In this document: in pieces, positions 22,888-33,409 of the stretch | Layout of the letters: each line of letters opens with the position of its first letter | How positions within the stretch are numbered: the stretch's first letter is position 1 | From: an uncultured Gilliamella sp. | GTDB taxonomy: Bacteria > Pseudomonadota > Gammaproteobacteria > Enterobacterales > Orbaceae | Reading direction: 5' to 3' | Length of the DNA: 48,717 bases | NCBI GenBank assembly: GCA_946477995.1 | Contig: CAMLAI010000005.1 | Location: 1-48,717 of the forward strand | Translations under genes and position numbers: made by a program | Notes under the pieces: generated by a model | Told to the model about the DNA's origin: nothing | The model's database searches: none | What the model saw: only the letters and a program-made list of their open reading frames with translations

Positions 22888-23253
22888 TTATTTATTTGTT
22901 GTTAATGCAATAGTAAGCGCGCTTTGTGAGGCAAGATCATAGGGAAAAATGTTTTCTGGAATAATATTCGATACCAACATCCCATGTAACTGTGGAATGG
23001 GTTTAGGTAAAGCAAACACGGTAATACCTTTCATGCGGACTGAATCAATCACGACCTGATTTTTGTCTAACGATACCGCAATTAAAACCCTTGGTTTAAA
23101 ACGTTTGGTTTTACTTCGACCAACGCCTAAATACGCCCCTTTTTTTAAAGCTAAAAAAGCTTGATTAAAACGGCGAATTTGCAACCAACTAAATACAATT
23201 TGAATACACCAAGCAATTAAAGCAACAATAATAAAAGTGGTTGTCATATTCAT
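22888..23253 (-). CDS. srlM: Glucitol operon activator protein (GutM/SrlM)
   Basis: 121-aa ORF, N-terminal TM segment, FSWLQIRRFNQAFLALKKGAYLGVGRSKTKRFKPRVLIAVSLD. Confidence 0.88.
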   Translation of the reverse strand: MNMTTTFIIVALIAWCIQIVFSWLQIRRFNQAFLALKKGAYLGVGRSKTKRFKPRVLIAVSLDKNQVVIDSVRMKGITVFALPKPIPQLHGMLVSNIIPENIFPYDLASQSALTIALTTNK

Positions 23254-23286
23254 ATGCGCTTTTCCAGTATTGATTGAGTTAAACAG

Positions 23287-23317
23287 AGTGCGAAAGCATT
23301 AAACTTGCTTTCGCACT
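23287..23317. terminator. Intra-operon hairpin between srlD and srlM
   Basis: 12-bp perfect stem AGTGCGAAAGCA-ttaaact-TGCTTTCGCACT; no U tract on the coding strand, so possibly attenuation or mRNA-stability element. Confidence 0.5.
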
Positions 23318-23326
23318 TTATTTTAA

Positions 23327-24106
23327 CTAGAACATCACTTGACCGCCAGTAATGTTAATTGATTGCCCAGTACAATAAGAGGCTTTGTCACTTGCATAAA
23401 ATAGCAGTACATTGAGCACATCTTGATAATCACACCCCCGTTTAAGTGGCACTTTATCAATATATACTTGCTCAACTTCACTCTCTGGAATGCCTAATTT
23501 TTTAGCATATTGTGGAATTAGCGATTGAAACATAGGTGATTTAAGCAAATTACCTAACATTAATGAGTTAACAGTAATGCCATGATCAGCAAGATCCAGG
23601 GCCAAAGATTGAGTTAAGCCAACACCACCAAATTTAGCCGCACTATATCCTGAATTATGTTTGCTTCCAACTTTACCTGATTTGGAATTAATTTGAATAA
23701 TTCGCCCCGCTGTTTTATGTTCAATCATTACTTTGGCAAATTCCCGCGCACATAAAAAATAACCGGTGAGATTAACATTTACTGACAATTGAAAATCATT
23801 TAATGCAAAATTGGTAATTGGTGCCGCTCTGGCAATACCTGCACTGTAAACCATCAAATCAAGACGTTTAAAGCAACTATTAACATCTTGAGCTAATTGG
23901 ATAACACTTTCTTCGTTGGTCGCATCGACACCAAAACCTTTAGCCGTACCTGAACCATGTTTTTGATTAATTGCTTGAGCTACTTTATTAGCATTATCTA
24001 TATTTAAATCAGCGACAACAACTTGATAACCAGCATCAGCAATACCATGACATAAAAATTCACCGAGTGTTTGCCCACCACCTATAATGACCGCGACTTG
24101 TTTCAT
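23327..24106 (-). CDS. srlD: Sorbitol-6-phosphate 2-dehydrogenase
   Basis: 259-aa SDR ORF: MKQVAVIIGGGQTLGEFLCHGIADAGYQVVVADLN; YSAAKFGGVGLTQSLALDLA; operon context. Confidence 0.94.
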   Translation of the reverse strand: MKQVAVIIGGGQTLGEFLCHGIADAGYQVVVADLNIDNANKVAQAINQKHGSGTAKGFGVDATNEESVIQLAQDVNSCFKRLDLMVYSAGIARAAPITNFALNDFQLSVNVNLTGYFLCAREFAKVMIEHKTAGRIIQINSKSGKVGSKHNSGYSAAKFGGVGLTQSLALDLADHGITVNSLMLGNLLKSPMFQSLIPQYAKKLGIPESEVEQVYIDKVPLKRGCDYQDVLNVLLFYASDKASYCTGQSINITGGQVMF

Positions 24107-24108
24107 TT

Positions 24109-24486
24109 TTATATTCCTTCATTACTTAAAATTTTAATTTCATCATTTACATTAAGTTGAATTGGCAGTTTACCTTGTACATGCACTGTACCTGGCAATT
24201 CCGCTTGCTGATTACCATCAAACCTTAATGTGATATGACCTAATTCACGAAAATTAACGCTAGCAACATCACCAACAGAGGTGATTTGATAAATATGATT
24301 ACCTAATTGTAATGATTGACCCACGGCGAGTTCCTGTTTTAAATCATCATGATTATGAATAAAACAGTAATCAGCTAAATCTGCTGGTGCGCCTTGTTTG
24401 AATAATATCAGCATCCCATCAGCTAAAGTAGCTTGCGCAAAGTCACCAATTTGATTAATAGTTGAATGATAAATAACCTTTGACAT
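24109..24486 (-). CDS. srlB: PTS glucitol/sorbitol-specific IIA component
   Basis: 125-aa ORF: VIYHSTINQIGDFAQATLADGMLILFKQGAPADLADYCFIH...LGHITLRFDG. Confidence 0.93.
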   Translation of the reverse strand: MSKVIYHSTINQIGDFAQATLADGMLILFKQGAPADLADYCFIHNHDDLKQELAVGQSLQLGNHIYQITSVGDVASVNFRELGHITLRFDGNQQAELPGTVHVQGKLPIQLNVNDEIKILSNEGI

Positions 24487-24574
24487 TATTAACCTTCTTT
24501 CTTCTTTAATGTGCGTTTATTCATTTCAAACTAGACAAAAGATCACAGCTTAAATATCTAGTTTTTCCCACAAA

Positions 24575-25582
24575 TTATTGATAGATAAATAACGATACCG
24601 CCCAAGCAATAAGCACGGTTGGGGCGCCTGTTAAAAATCGACTAACCAAAACAGACGGTACGCCAACTCTAACCGTGTCTTGTTTAGCTTCGGCAAGTGA
24701 TAAACCGACAGGAATAAAATCACATGCAGCTTGTGCATTAATTGCAAAAAGCGCAGGCAAAGCTAAATGCGGCGGAATATTGCCTAGCCCTATTTGTACA
24801 CCAACTAAGGTACCAATGACTTGTGCAATAACGGCTCCGGGACCTAAAAATGGCGAAAGCAATGGGAAAGAACAAATTAAAGCTAAAATGACTAATCCAA
24901 TGGGGTTATTGGCTAAAGGAACCAAACCATGAGCAATAAAATCACCTAATCCTGATGCAATAATGATACCGATTAAAGCTGATACAAAAGCCATAAAAGG
25001 TAAAATCGTTTTAAGGACAGTGTCGATAGTATCACGACCAGCTTGGAAAAAAACGGCCACTCCCGATCCCATTCCTATGCCGATTTTGGCCAGTAAACCA
25101 TCACTCTGTTCAGTAATTTTTTTACGACAGTCATAGTGTTTAAACTCAGAATCTTTATTAGCTTTAGCTTGCTGCGTTTGCGTGACAGAACTCTCTTTAA
25201 CTGTCTGTGAGTCCTTATCGATTAATTTAATGTTATTAGGTTTTACCGCAGAAACATAAATATCTTCAACAATATATTGAGCCAAGGGTCCAGATTTACC
25301 TGTAGCATGAATATTAATCGTAGGTACACGATTTTTTGGGTAAATACCACAACGTAACGTACCGCCACAGTCAATTACTGCAACACCGATTTCCTCTTTT
25401 GCTGGCTCACCTTCTTTAAAACCATCAATCGCTTCCCAACCCGTTAGTTGAACTAAAGTATCAACGATTGCCGGTCTTGTTCCTGCTGCAATGTAGACAA
25501 TCTTTTTTCCTTCAATTACAGGTAGTTCCAAAGGTCCACCCCAACCTGCTTCGCCTTTTTCTATTCGAATAAATTTAGCCAT
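24575..25582 (-). CDS. srlE: PTS glucitol/sorbitol-specific IIB/IIC component
   Basis: 335-aa [60 protein letters not shown]. Confidence 0.95.
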   Translation of the reverse strand: MAKFIRIEKGEAGWGGPLELPVIEGKKIVYIAAGTRPAIVDTLVQLTGWEAIDGFKEGEPAKEEIGVAVIDCGGTLRCGIYPKNRVPTINIHATGKSGPLAQYIVEDIYVSAVKPNNIKLIDKDSQTVKESSVTQTQQAKANKDSEFKHYDCRKKITEQSDGLLAKIGIGMGSGVAVFFQAGRDTIDTVLKTILPFMAFVSALIGIIIASGLGDFIAHGLVPLANNPIGLVILALICSFPLLSPFLGPGAVIAQVIGTLVGVQIGLGNIPPHLALPALFAINAQAACDFIPVGLSLAEAKQDTVRVGVPSVLVSRFLTGAPTVLIAWAVSLFIYQ

Positions 25583-25614
25583 TTTCGTTTCCTCTTTATC
25601 TTGATAGATGAATG

Positions 25615-26163
25615 TTATAGATGCACTTCTCTATCTAATTTAATCCCCATTTTTCTTTCAAAAACGGCAGTACAAAAATCGGTAATCCAACCTCGAAAGA
25701 AGTTTGTGACCAAACCAACAAGAAAATAACTAACCGCTAATGGACCTAATGGAAGATTCAACGTTGTTAGTCCAGCAGCAATACCTAAATACACAAACAG
25801 CTCACCAGGATTAACATGAGGAAAAAGTCCATTCATCGAGTGACAGCTATAAGAAGAAGCGGCATAGTAACTTGGCTTGTAATACTCTGGCATAAAACGC
25901 CCTAAACTTAATGTCATCGGATTACAAAAAACAAAGGTTCCAATTAATGGTAGTAGTAAGTACCGAGAAATTGGATTACCAGCGCAAGCCTGTGCTAGGC
26001 GTTCTATGCGATCTTGCCCAATAAATTTAATTACTGCATTCATCACAACCAGTAAAGAGATTAATAACGGTAAAATTCCTGTTACCATTCCTACTAATAC
26101 TTTACCTCCCTCTTGGAATAGCCCTATAAACCATTCAGCACCAAATGAAATAGCGTCAATCAT
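25615..26163 (-). CDS. srlA: PTS glucitol/sorbitol-specific IIC component
   Basis: [53 protein letters not shown] at 26163 preceded by an AGGAGG-type RBS (track ORF starts upstream at 26247). Confidence 0.95.
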   Translation of the reverse strand: MIDAISFGAEWFIGLFQEGGKVLVGMVTGILPLLISLLVVMNAVIKFIGQDRIERLAQACAGNPISRYLLLPLIGTFVFCNPMTLSLGRFMPEYYKPSYYAASSYSCHSMNGLFPHVNPGELFVYLGIAAGLTTLNLPLGPLAVSYFLVGLVTNFFRGWITDFCTAVFERKMGIKLDREVHL

Positions 26164-26222
26164 ATTGCCTCCTATTAAGTTAAACTTTGTCGACATATTA
26201 ACAACATTAAAAGAAAAAACTT

Positions 26223-26239
26223 TTATATAGATCACAATT
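26223..26239 (-). promoter_or_regulatory. Putative partial CRP site upstream of srlA
   Basis: Reverse strand AATTGTGATCTATATAA: good left half (TGTGATCTA), degenerate right half; abuts the srlA palindrome. Confidence 0.4.
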
Positions 26240-26278
26240 TGAAACATTTTCTTTCATTTTGAAAGAAAATGTTTCAAA
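26238..26278. promoter_or_regulatory. Long perfect inverted repeat upstream of srlA, candidate SrlR operator
   Basis: TTTGAAACATTTTCTTTCA (26238-26256) - TTT - TGAAAGAAAATGTTTCAAA (26260-26278): 19-bp arms, 3-nt centre. Confidence 0.65.
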
Positions 26279-26431
26279 AAAAATGGGAGAACATAAAACA
26301 AGACAAAAATAATAGTTTGCTGAAATAGCAGTAATAGCTAAAAATAGTTGATTTTCATTGGACATTAACGCTGAGTTGGCGTAATTTTATATAAGAAAAT
26401 TTATTTATTATTTAACCGAGGAGAATGTGTT

Positions 26432-26977
26432 ATGGCTAAAACGACTAACTCTACAAAAAGCGCCAAAAAACTTCAACAAGCAGCAATTTTATTCCCAACT
26501 GATTTAGGTGAAAAAGCATCAAAAGATATCTCTAGTGCTATGAATTCAGTATTAGCTGATGTATTTGCTTTATATTTAAAAACTAAAAACTTCCATTGGC
26601 ATGTAAGCGGTCCTCATTTTCGTGATTATCACTTAATGTTAGATGATCATGGTGAAGAATTATTTGCGATGACTGATCCTATCGCTGAACGCGTGCGTAA
26701 ATTAGGTGGAACCACCCTTCGTTCAATCGGTCATATTTCAAAATTACAAAGTATTTCTGATAATGATGCTGATTTTGTTGAACCATCAGATATGCTTGCT
26801 GAACTCTGCCAAGATAATATTAAACTTACATCTCGTATGCGTGAAGCACACGATATTTGCGATAAATATAATGATACCGCTACAGCAAGCTTAATCGAAG
26901 AGTGGATCGATCAAACTGAAAGACGTGCTTGGTTCTTATTTGAAACAGGTCGTAAAATGGATTCTTCTGGTCATTAA
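26432..26977 (+). CDS. dps: Dps family DNA-binding ferritin-like protein
   Basis: 181-aa ORF: LNSVLADVFALYLKTKNFHWHVSGPHFRDYHLMLDDHGEELFAMTDPIAERVRKLGG. Confidence 0.85.
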   Translation: MAKTTNSTKSAKKLQQAAILFPTDLGEKASKDISSAMNSVLADVFALYLKTKNFHWHVSGPHFRDYHLMLDDHGEELFAMTDPIAERVRKLGGTTLRSIGHISKLQSISDNDADFVEPSDMLAELCQDNIKLTSRMREAHDICDKYNDTATASLIEEWIDQTERRAWFLFETGRKMDSSGH

Positions 26978-27007
26978 TATTTGTTATATTTAATAATAAA
27001 TAACAAT

Positions 27008-27038
27008 AATTAAGAGACACAAACTGTGTCTCTTAATT
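27008..27038 (+). terminator. Terminator downstream of dps
   Basis: 14-bp stem AATTAAGAGACACA-aac-TGTGTCTCTTAATT followed by TT. Confidence 0.7.
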
Positions 27039-27064
27039 TTATAAGATATTAGGGAGAATAGAAA

Positions 27065-27613
27065 ATGAGTAAAAAAATTGCGGTATTAGTAGGTAGTTTA
27101 CGCAAGGATTCTTTTAACTTAAAAGTCGCAAAAATATTTCAAGAAATTGCACCTCCATCACTCTCATTACAACTAATTTCTATTGGTGATTTGCCTTTAT
27201 ATAATGAAGATATTGACACCGATACACCACCTTCATCTTACACCCGTTTTCGTCAAGAAATCGCAGCATGCCAAGGCGTAATTTTTGTCACACCTGAGTA
27301 TAATCGAGGCTTACCAGCTGTTATCAAAAATGCTTTAGATGTGGGTTCTCGTCCTTACGGTAAAAGCGTTTGGTCGAAAAAACCAGCAGCAGTTGTTTCT
27401 ATTTCACAAGGTGCAATCGGTGGATTTGGTGCAAATCATCAATTACGCCAATCTTTAGTATTTTTAGATATGCCGACACTACAACAACCCGAAGCTTATA
27501 TTGGTAATATCAATTCATCATTCGATGAAAACGGCAATATAACGGCAAAAACTAAAGAATTCCTTTCTCTAATCATTAATAGCTATGCAAGTTGGGTTGA
27601 AAAACTCAATTAA
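27065..27613 (+). CDS. NADPH-dependent FMN reductase family protein
   Basis: 182-aa ORF: KIAVLVGSLRKDSFNLKVAKIF...VIFVTPEYNRGLPAVIKNALDVGSRPYG (flavodoxin-like FMN_red fold). Confidence 0.88.
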   Translation: MSKKIAVLVGSLRKDSFNLKVAKIFQEIAPPSLSLQLISIGDLPLYNEDIDTDTPPSSYTRFRQEIAACQGVIFVTPEYNRGLPAVIKNALDVGSRPYGKSVWSKKPAAVVSISQGAIGGFGANHQLRQSLVFLDMPTLQQPEAYIGNINSSFDENGNITAKTKEFLSLIINSYASWVEKLN

Positions 27614-27629
27614 TAGTCCTTTATTTCCG

Positions 27630-27660
27630 TATTCACAGCCAATATAATTGGCTGTGAATA
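27630..27660. terminator. Hairpin terminator downstream of the FMN reductase gene
   Basis: TATTCACAGCCAA / TTGGCTGTGAATA 13-bp stem. Confidence 0.6.
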
Positions 27661-27686
27661 TTTCGCCATTAAGTTAATGCCTTTAC

Positions 27687-28355
27687 ATGCCAATATTTTT
27701 CCCTAATTGTGAACAAGAATTATTACAACGAGCTGAATTAGCAGCCGGTTATACTTTTGCTGATATCGCAAAATATTTGAATATGCCGATGCCACAAAAT
27801 CTTACTAAACAAAAAGGTTGGGTTGGCAATCTAATTGAAACTTTTTTGGGAGCAAATGCAGGTAGTAAGGCCGAACGGGATTTTGCTAGTTTAGGCATTG
27901 AACTTAAAACCATTCCCATTGATAACCAGGGAAAACCTTTAGAAACCACTTTTGTTAGTGTAGCCCCTTTGATGGCAAACCACGGGGTCATTTGGGAAAC
28001 AAGTCATGTCAAATATAAATTGACTAAAGTGCTTTGGATCCCAATACAAGGAGAAAGAACTATTGCATTGGCAGATCGCAAAGTTGGTCGTCCTATTTTG
28101 TGGATGCCATCCCCCCAACAAGAACAACAGCTAAAACAGGATTGGCAAGAACTGATGGATATGATCACTCTTGGCCAAGTTGAAAAAATTACAGCTCGCT
28201 ATGGAACCTATTTACAAATTCGCCCCAAAGCGGCTAACGGCCGTGCATTAACAGAAGCAATTGGTGAAAATGGTCAAATTATTTTAACTCGACCTCGCGG
28301 TTTTTATTTAAAAAAGTCATTTACTTGGCAAATTTTAAATAACGCAATTAAATAA
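27687..28355 (+). CDS. mutH: DNA mismatch repair endonuclease MutH
   Basis: 222-aa [28 protein letters not shown]...[37 protein letters not shown]. Confidence 0.95.
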   Translation: MPIFFPNCEQELLQRAELAAGYTFADIAKYLNMPMPQNLTKQKGWVGNLIETFLGANAGSKAERDFASLGIELKTIPIDNQGKPLETTFVSVAPLMANHGVIWETSHVKYKLTKVLWIPIQGERTIALADRKVGRPILWMPSPQQEQQLKQDWQELMDMITLGQVEKITARYGTYLQIRPKAANGRALTEAIGENGQIILTRPRGFYLKKSFTWQILNNAIK

Positions 28356-29075
28356 TATTACCACTCAGTTATTTTAATAAATGCTGTAATAAATACCATT
28401 AATTTACCACCAACAATATGATTGATAACACTGTAATGATTATCAAACTCTCTGTCCTATTTTTTACCAATCTTCTCACTTTGTTATTTAACTACACCTT
28501 ATTTTTTACGAAAGCGATTTAGGTGGGATCAATTGTGTCAACAAAAAACAGACTAAGGATATTTTTAAGCATAATACTTGTCTGATTTTTACCTTAGGAC
28601 TATCAGCGGTATTGCTGAAAAGTTATCTATTGCTAAAAAAGGTATTGTTATTTTCACTAAAAAAATATTCCAACATTTAAACAATGTGTTTAAATTATTA
28701 GCTCAAAACGTGTTGCGGCTATCACTATAATGGTCTTTTTTACTAACAAGTTACTGTTGGTTGTATTGTATGCTTTTTACTAAAATTATTAGCGTTGTTA
28801 CCATTTTCACTATCGCATTGATATGCTGCATAAATGCATAACAAATTTTATTTATAACAGATAAAACAGCGTCCATATTTGGTAATTTTACTGCTAATGT
28901 TAAAGGTACATTATTGCCGCTGTTATTAGTGGTTTGCCATTGTATATTTTACGGTGCTGGTTTTGCTATTTTTTGTTTTATCAGGCATTAAAGAAAAAGT
29001 TTTACCAAAAACGGATTGTGCAAGCTTATCGTTGTTCATAAAATTATTAGTTAAATTATTCAAGTGACAGTAAAA

Positions 29076-29105
29076 GAGTTATCAGTTTTATTAAGCTGAT
29101 AACTC
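29076..29105 (-). terminator. Hairpin downstream of argA
   Basis: GAGTTATCAG / CTGATAACTC 10-bp stem; reverse strand continues TTTTACTG. Confidence 0.5.
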
Positions 29106-29164
29106 AAATACATCTAATGATTAGGCAAATCACCGACCCAAAAGTCGATTTATAGTGAATTAAT

Positions 29165-30493
29165 TTATTTGATATTGAACATTAATATTTTTGAGTTGCG
29201 TTGATAATTGTAAAGTTGTTTCTTTTTAATCGGCAAATCATCAACTTCAGCTGGATTGAACCCTTTTTCTCTAAACCAATGAATACTCCGGGTTGTGAGT
29301 ACAAAAATTTTTTCCAATCCTAGATTAGTGGCGCTTTCAGCGATTTTTTCGATCAACAGATCGCCGCGCGATGAATTTCGATACTGCGGATGGATAGCAA
29401 CGCAAGCCATTTCGCCCATTTTTTCTTCGGGATATGGATAAAGTGCTGCACAACCAATAGTCATATTATCACGTTGAATGATTGTAAATTTATCAATTTC
29501 CATCTCTAACTGTTCTCGTGAACGTTTAACTAAAATGCCTTGTTCTTCAAGTGGACGAATAAGTTCTAAAATACCACCAATATCGTTGATTGTTGCTGTG
29601 CGAATTTGTTCAGAATGTTGCATTGCTACTTGTGTACCAATGCCATCACGCGAGAATAGTTCTTGCAAAATTGCGCCATCGACTAAATAACTGACTAAAT
29701 GACTTCGTCTTACGCCATTGCGACAAGCTTTCGATGCTGCCCGTAAAAATCGAGCTTCGCTCGAAAGCGGCTTTCCATGCTGTTCTTTTTGATTAACATA
29801 GTTATCAGCATCAATAGGAAAAAGATCTGTAATTACTTTACCCTGTTCGTCAAGCACCCCCTGCTCAGCGCAAAAACTAATTAATTTATCGGCTTTCAAA
29901 CGTATTGCAACTTCGGCTGCAACATCTTCTGAAGATAAATTAAAACTTTCCCCTGTTACCGATACCCCCACAGGTCCAAGTAATACAATTGAACCGCGAT
30001 TTAATTGCTCATCTATCGCTTCAAAGTTAATTCGGCGAATTTTGCCTGTATGGCAATAATCAATACCATCATCAACACCAAGTGGCTGAGCAATAACAAA
30101 ATTGCCACTTACCACATTAATATGCGCACCTTGTAATGGCGTATTATTTAAGCACATTGATAGACTGGCTGTAATATTGAGCTGCAATAGCCCTGTAACT
30201 TGTTTAACAATATCTAGCGTGTTGGCATCAGTAATTCGCGTATTCTTATGATAGTTAGGTTCAATATTATGATGTTTAAGTGATTCGTCAATTTGATTAC
30301 GTGCACCATTAACTATAACCAGTTTTATACCAAGACTGTAAAGCAACCCGATATCACTAATAATGCTTGAATAATTATTACTTTTTAATACCGCGCCTGT
30401 TAATAAAATTACAAACGTTTTTCCATGATGAGCATTGATATAAGGTACTGAATGTCTTAGCCCTTCGACTAATTCAGTTGTTCTTTCTTTCAT
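29165..30493 (-). CDS. argA: N-acetylglutamate synthase (amino-acid N-acetyltransferase)
   Basis: Kinase-like domain plus C-terminal [40 protein letters not shown]. Track start 30511, likelier start 30493. Confidence 0.93.
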   Translation of the reverse strand: MKERTTELVEGLRHSVPYINAHHGKTFVILLTGAVLKSNNYSSIISDIGLLYSLGIKLVIVNGARNQIDESLKHHNIEPNYHKNTRITDANTLDIVKQVTGLLQLNITASLSMCLNNTPLQGAHINVVSGNFVIAQPLGVDDGIDYCHTGKIRRINFEAIDEQLNRGSIVLLGPVGVSVTGESFNLSSEDVAAEVAIRLKADKLISFCAEQGVLDEQGKVITDLFPIDADNYVNQKEQHGKPLSSEARFLRAASKACRNGVRRSHLVSYLVDGAILQELFSRDGIGTQVAMQHSEQIRTATINDIGGILELIRPLEEQGILVKRSREQLEMEIDKFTIIQRDNMTIGCAALYPYPEEKMGEMACVAIHPQYRNSSRGDLLIEKIAESATNLGLEKIFVLTTRSIHWFREKGFNPAEVDDLPIKKKQLYNYQRNSKILMFNIK

Positions 30494-30511
30494 CTTAATC
30501 ACCGTTATCAA

Positions 30512-30529
30512 AATGAATATTTATTCACA
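30512..30529. promoter_or_regulatory. Putative ARG box (ArgR operator) at the argA start
   Basis: AATGAATATTTATTCACA: contains TGAATATTTATTCA, very close to the E. coli ARG-box consensus AATGAATAATTATTCATT; 19-36 bp upstream of the likely argA start. Confidence 0.6.
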
Positions 30530-30723
30530 TTTATTGTAATTTTATTTATTTTTAATTTAATGGCAAGTAATATTTTCAAAATCGATTAAAAGCTAAAAAT
30601 TAGACAAATTAAGATCAACGAACATAAATTGATCATAACTGTATTTAACAATAACCACTAAGACCAACCATATTGATTAACAAATGCAGTGATAAACTTG
30701 AACTTTAAACCATAGCATCAAAT

Positions 30724-30748
30724 AGGCATGCTTTTTTTAAGCATGCCT
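30724..30748. terminator. Hairpin between the MFS gene and argA
   Basis: AGGCATGCTT-ttttt-AAGCATGCCT 10-bp stem. Confidence 0.45.
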
Positions 30749-30834
30749 TATCATGTTTCATGATTATTAGACAGACAACCCAATAGGTTTAAGAAATGAT
30801 CTATAAATTATTTTTTGATTGAGCAACTTTTTAA

Positions 30835-32130
30835 TTATTTATCCGTAATTGTATGCGATACGTTAAAAACGGTTCGGTAACGCATCAATACAACAATAGC
30901 CAATATGGTACCAATCCCCGCTATTATGGCATCACTCAACATAACATAACGTAAACCCAAATTAGTTGATACCCAGCCAATTAAAAACGGGATTATGGCG
31001 GTTGCAATACTGGAAGAAGTAAAAAATATACCCAGCACTTTACCCTTACCTGATGGAAAAAATTCAGCCATGGTGGTGAGTGCAAGTTGTAAAACGCCGC
31101 CTGCCGCAGTAAAACCAAGTACAAAACCACCGATCATACATAATGCAGGGGTTGGGTTAAAATACATTACTATCAACATGATAGTTGAAAGTAGTGGATA
31201 AAACACAACAATATACACAGGTTTAATTAAGCTTTTCACCAAAAGTGAAGTTAAAAATACACTGGCAAGTGTCCCAATACCATAAGAAGAAAAAGCTTGT
31301 ACTGCACCCGAAGAATCCATACCCGCAACTGTTTGTGAAAAATCTTTTAAACAAGACGAAACCAGATAAAAGGTCGCGGTTGAAGTGAAACCAATGATGA
31401 TAAAACAGATACCTTCTATCCAAAAATTAGCCTTTTGTTTTAAAACAGGCGTTGTTTTTTCATTTTTTTCTAGATTCTCTAGCTCTTGCTCTGGCGTGAG
31501 TTTGTGGTTTGGAAAAGGCATCTTAAACACTATCAATGCATTTAACCCTAAAATAACGCAACAAAAAATGAATGACCAACCATAATATGCTTGGTTAGCC
31601 ATAATCATGCCGACAATGATAGGCAACAAGGATTGCCCTGCTGCAATAGCTGCTTTAATTAAAATAGATGCTGAGCCCGGTGATTTAGGAAAAGCTTCCA
31701 TAAGCGCTGGATAAGTACCGGCATCAAGTGTTGAGTTGGCAATGCCACCTAAAATAGCAAACATAAAGGCAATTTGTACACTCGGGCTAACTAAAATTCC
31801 TAGTAGAAAACCGATATAAAACAATCCACCTAAAACAATGAAGGGTTTACGACCAAGTCTGTCGGATAACGATCCCATAATAAATAATACTAATAATCGG
31901 CCTATACCCAATCCCATCATCACGTTGTAAACACTTTGCTTTGCTTCGCTGATCAAATTTAATTGTACTGCCGTGAGTACCTCTTTATTTAAAGTAAACA
32001 GATAAGCAGATTGTGGGTTAAATTGAGCAGCTAAATAATCAATATTTAATCCCAAAATAATCGCGCCCATTCCATGCACAAAGTAGTTGATATATAAACA
32101 ACTTGCTGTGCCCCAATATCGGTTTTTCAT
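30835..32130 (-). CDS. ydiM: MFS transporter, YdiM-like
   Basis: 431-aa 12-TM ORF: MKNRYWGTASCLYINYFVHGMGAIILGLNIDYL...NSTLDAGTYPALMEAFPKSPGSASILIKA; strongly resembles recalled E. coli YdiM. Confidence 0.7.
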   Translation of the reverse strand: MKNRYWGTASCLYINYFVHGMGAIILGLNIDYLAAQFNPQSAYLFTLNKEVLTAVQLNLISEAKQSVYNVMMGLGIGRLLVLFIMGSLSDRLGRKPFIVLGGLFYIGFLLGILVSPSVQIAFMFAILGGIANSTLDAGTYPALMEAFPKSPGSASILIKAAIAAGQSLLPIIVGMIMANQAYYGWSFIFCCVILGLNALIVFKMPFPNHKLTPEQELENLEKNEKTTPVLKQKANFWIEGICFIIIGFTSTATFYLVSSCLKDFSQTVAGMDSSGAVQAFSSYGIGTLASVFLTSLLVKSLIKPVYIVVFYPLLSTIMLIVMYFNPTPALCMIGGFVLGFTAAGGVLQLALTTMAEFFPSGKGKVLGIFFTSSSIATAIIPFLIGWVSTNLGLRYVMLSDAIIAGIGTILAIVVLMRYRTVFNVSHTITDK

Positions 32131-32209
32131 TCCTCAATTCCTATATATATCAAAAAGGTATTATTTTTAATTTTGTTTTAATATTGAACACAAATACTTA
32201 AATCAATCA

Positions 32210-33409
32210 TTATATTTTTGTAATATCAATAACGTTTTTAAATCGATAAAAAACAATTGAACCTAAGATTAAACTTAATGACGCAATAAAAAAATCAATC
32301 AAAATTGCATAACTAACATCAATCATAGCAAGTTTTGGCACAATCAGTGGAATAACCACAAAAGATAATCCACTAAAAGTATACATACAACCAACAGCAA
32401 GGCCTTTACGGCTTGGAAACATTTGTTGCATTACCACTAAAGTTAATTGAAGTACACCACCGGCTGCGGTAAATCCCATACCAATTGCTGCAATAACGCA
32501 CATAACAGGTGAAATATTAAAATAAAAAATAATCAGAACAATAGCTGACAATGCAGGTAATATTATGATGCAAAAGATAGGTTTCAAAAAATGTTTAACG
32601 ACAAAAGCAGTCACAAATACCGATATAATCGATGCGGTACTGTAATAGCTAATTAATTGTTTAGCATCAAGGTCACTCATATTTACGCCTTCAGTTGCAA
32701 TAGTTGGCAACCATTGCAAAATAATGACAAATGTTGCTGTTGTAGTAAATCCCATAATGATCAATAAAATGCCTTCAAATGCAAATTTAGGATGGCTTTT
32801 GAAATAGTTCTCTGAACCTTGGCCACCTTTAATTGAAGTATCTTTGTGAGGAAATTTTTTAGGTAATAATAATATGCCATTTATCACTAAATAGGCCGTA
32901 AAGCCAAGAAAAGCCCAACCATACCAAATTTGATTAGTGTCAAAAAAAGTAACGATAAAAGGAAGTACTAAAGTCCCAATAGAAATAAACGCTTTTATTA
33001 ACACACTTGCTGAACCGGCAGAACTTGGAAAGCATTCAGTCAATGCAGGCATGGAACCTGTGTCTAAAAAAGAATTCCCCGCCCCAACTGCAATGGCCAG
33101 ACAAAAAGCGAGATGAATGTTGGTACAAAATATCATACCAATAAAGAAAACCGCGTAACACGCCATACCGAGGAAAATAAAAAGCTTACGACCAAATTTA
33201 TCTGAAAGTATTCCACCAACAAACATTAAAAAGATTTTTCCAATACCTATACCTGAAGCAACATAGCCTAATCCAATAAGATCTGTGTTAAGCTGTTTTG
33301 TAAGATCAATGGAAAATTGCATAATCACAATTAGTGCAATACTTTGAATGATATAATTAGCGTAAATAGACCCGACAATTCCATAAGAATTGACTTTTAA
33401 CGTATCCAT
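32210..33409 (-). CDS. MFS transporter, YdiM/YdiN-like paralogue
   Basis: 399-aa 12-TM ORF; shares GxxxSDKxGRKxFIxLG, NSFLDTGSMPALTECFPSSAGSASVLIKA and GFTAAGGVLQL with the adjacent MFS gene. Confidence 0.75.
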   Translation of the reverse strand: MDTLKVNSYGIVGSIYANYIIQSIALIVIMQFSIDLTKQLNTDLIGLGYVASGIGIGKIFLMFVGGILSDKFGRKLFIFLGMACYAVFFIGMIFCTNIHLAFCLAIAVGAGNSFLDTGSMPALTECFPSSAGSASVLIKAFISIGTLVLPFIVTFFDTNQIWYGWAFLGFTAYLVINGILLLPKKFPHKDTSIKGGQGSENYFKSHPKFAFEGILLIIMGFTTTATFVIILQWLPTIATEGVNMSDLDAKQLISYYSTASIISVFVTAFVVKHFLKPIFCIIILPALSAIVLIIFYFNISPVMCVIAAIGMGFTAAGGVLQLTLVVMQQMFPSRKGLAVGCMYTFSGLSFVVIPLIVPKLAMIDVSYAILIDFFIASLSLILGSIVFYRFKNVIDITKI

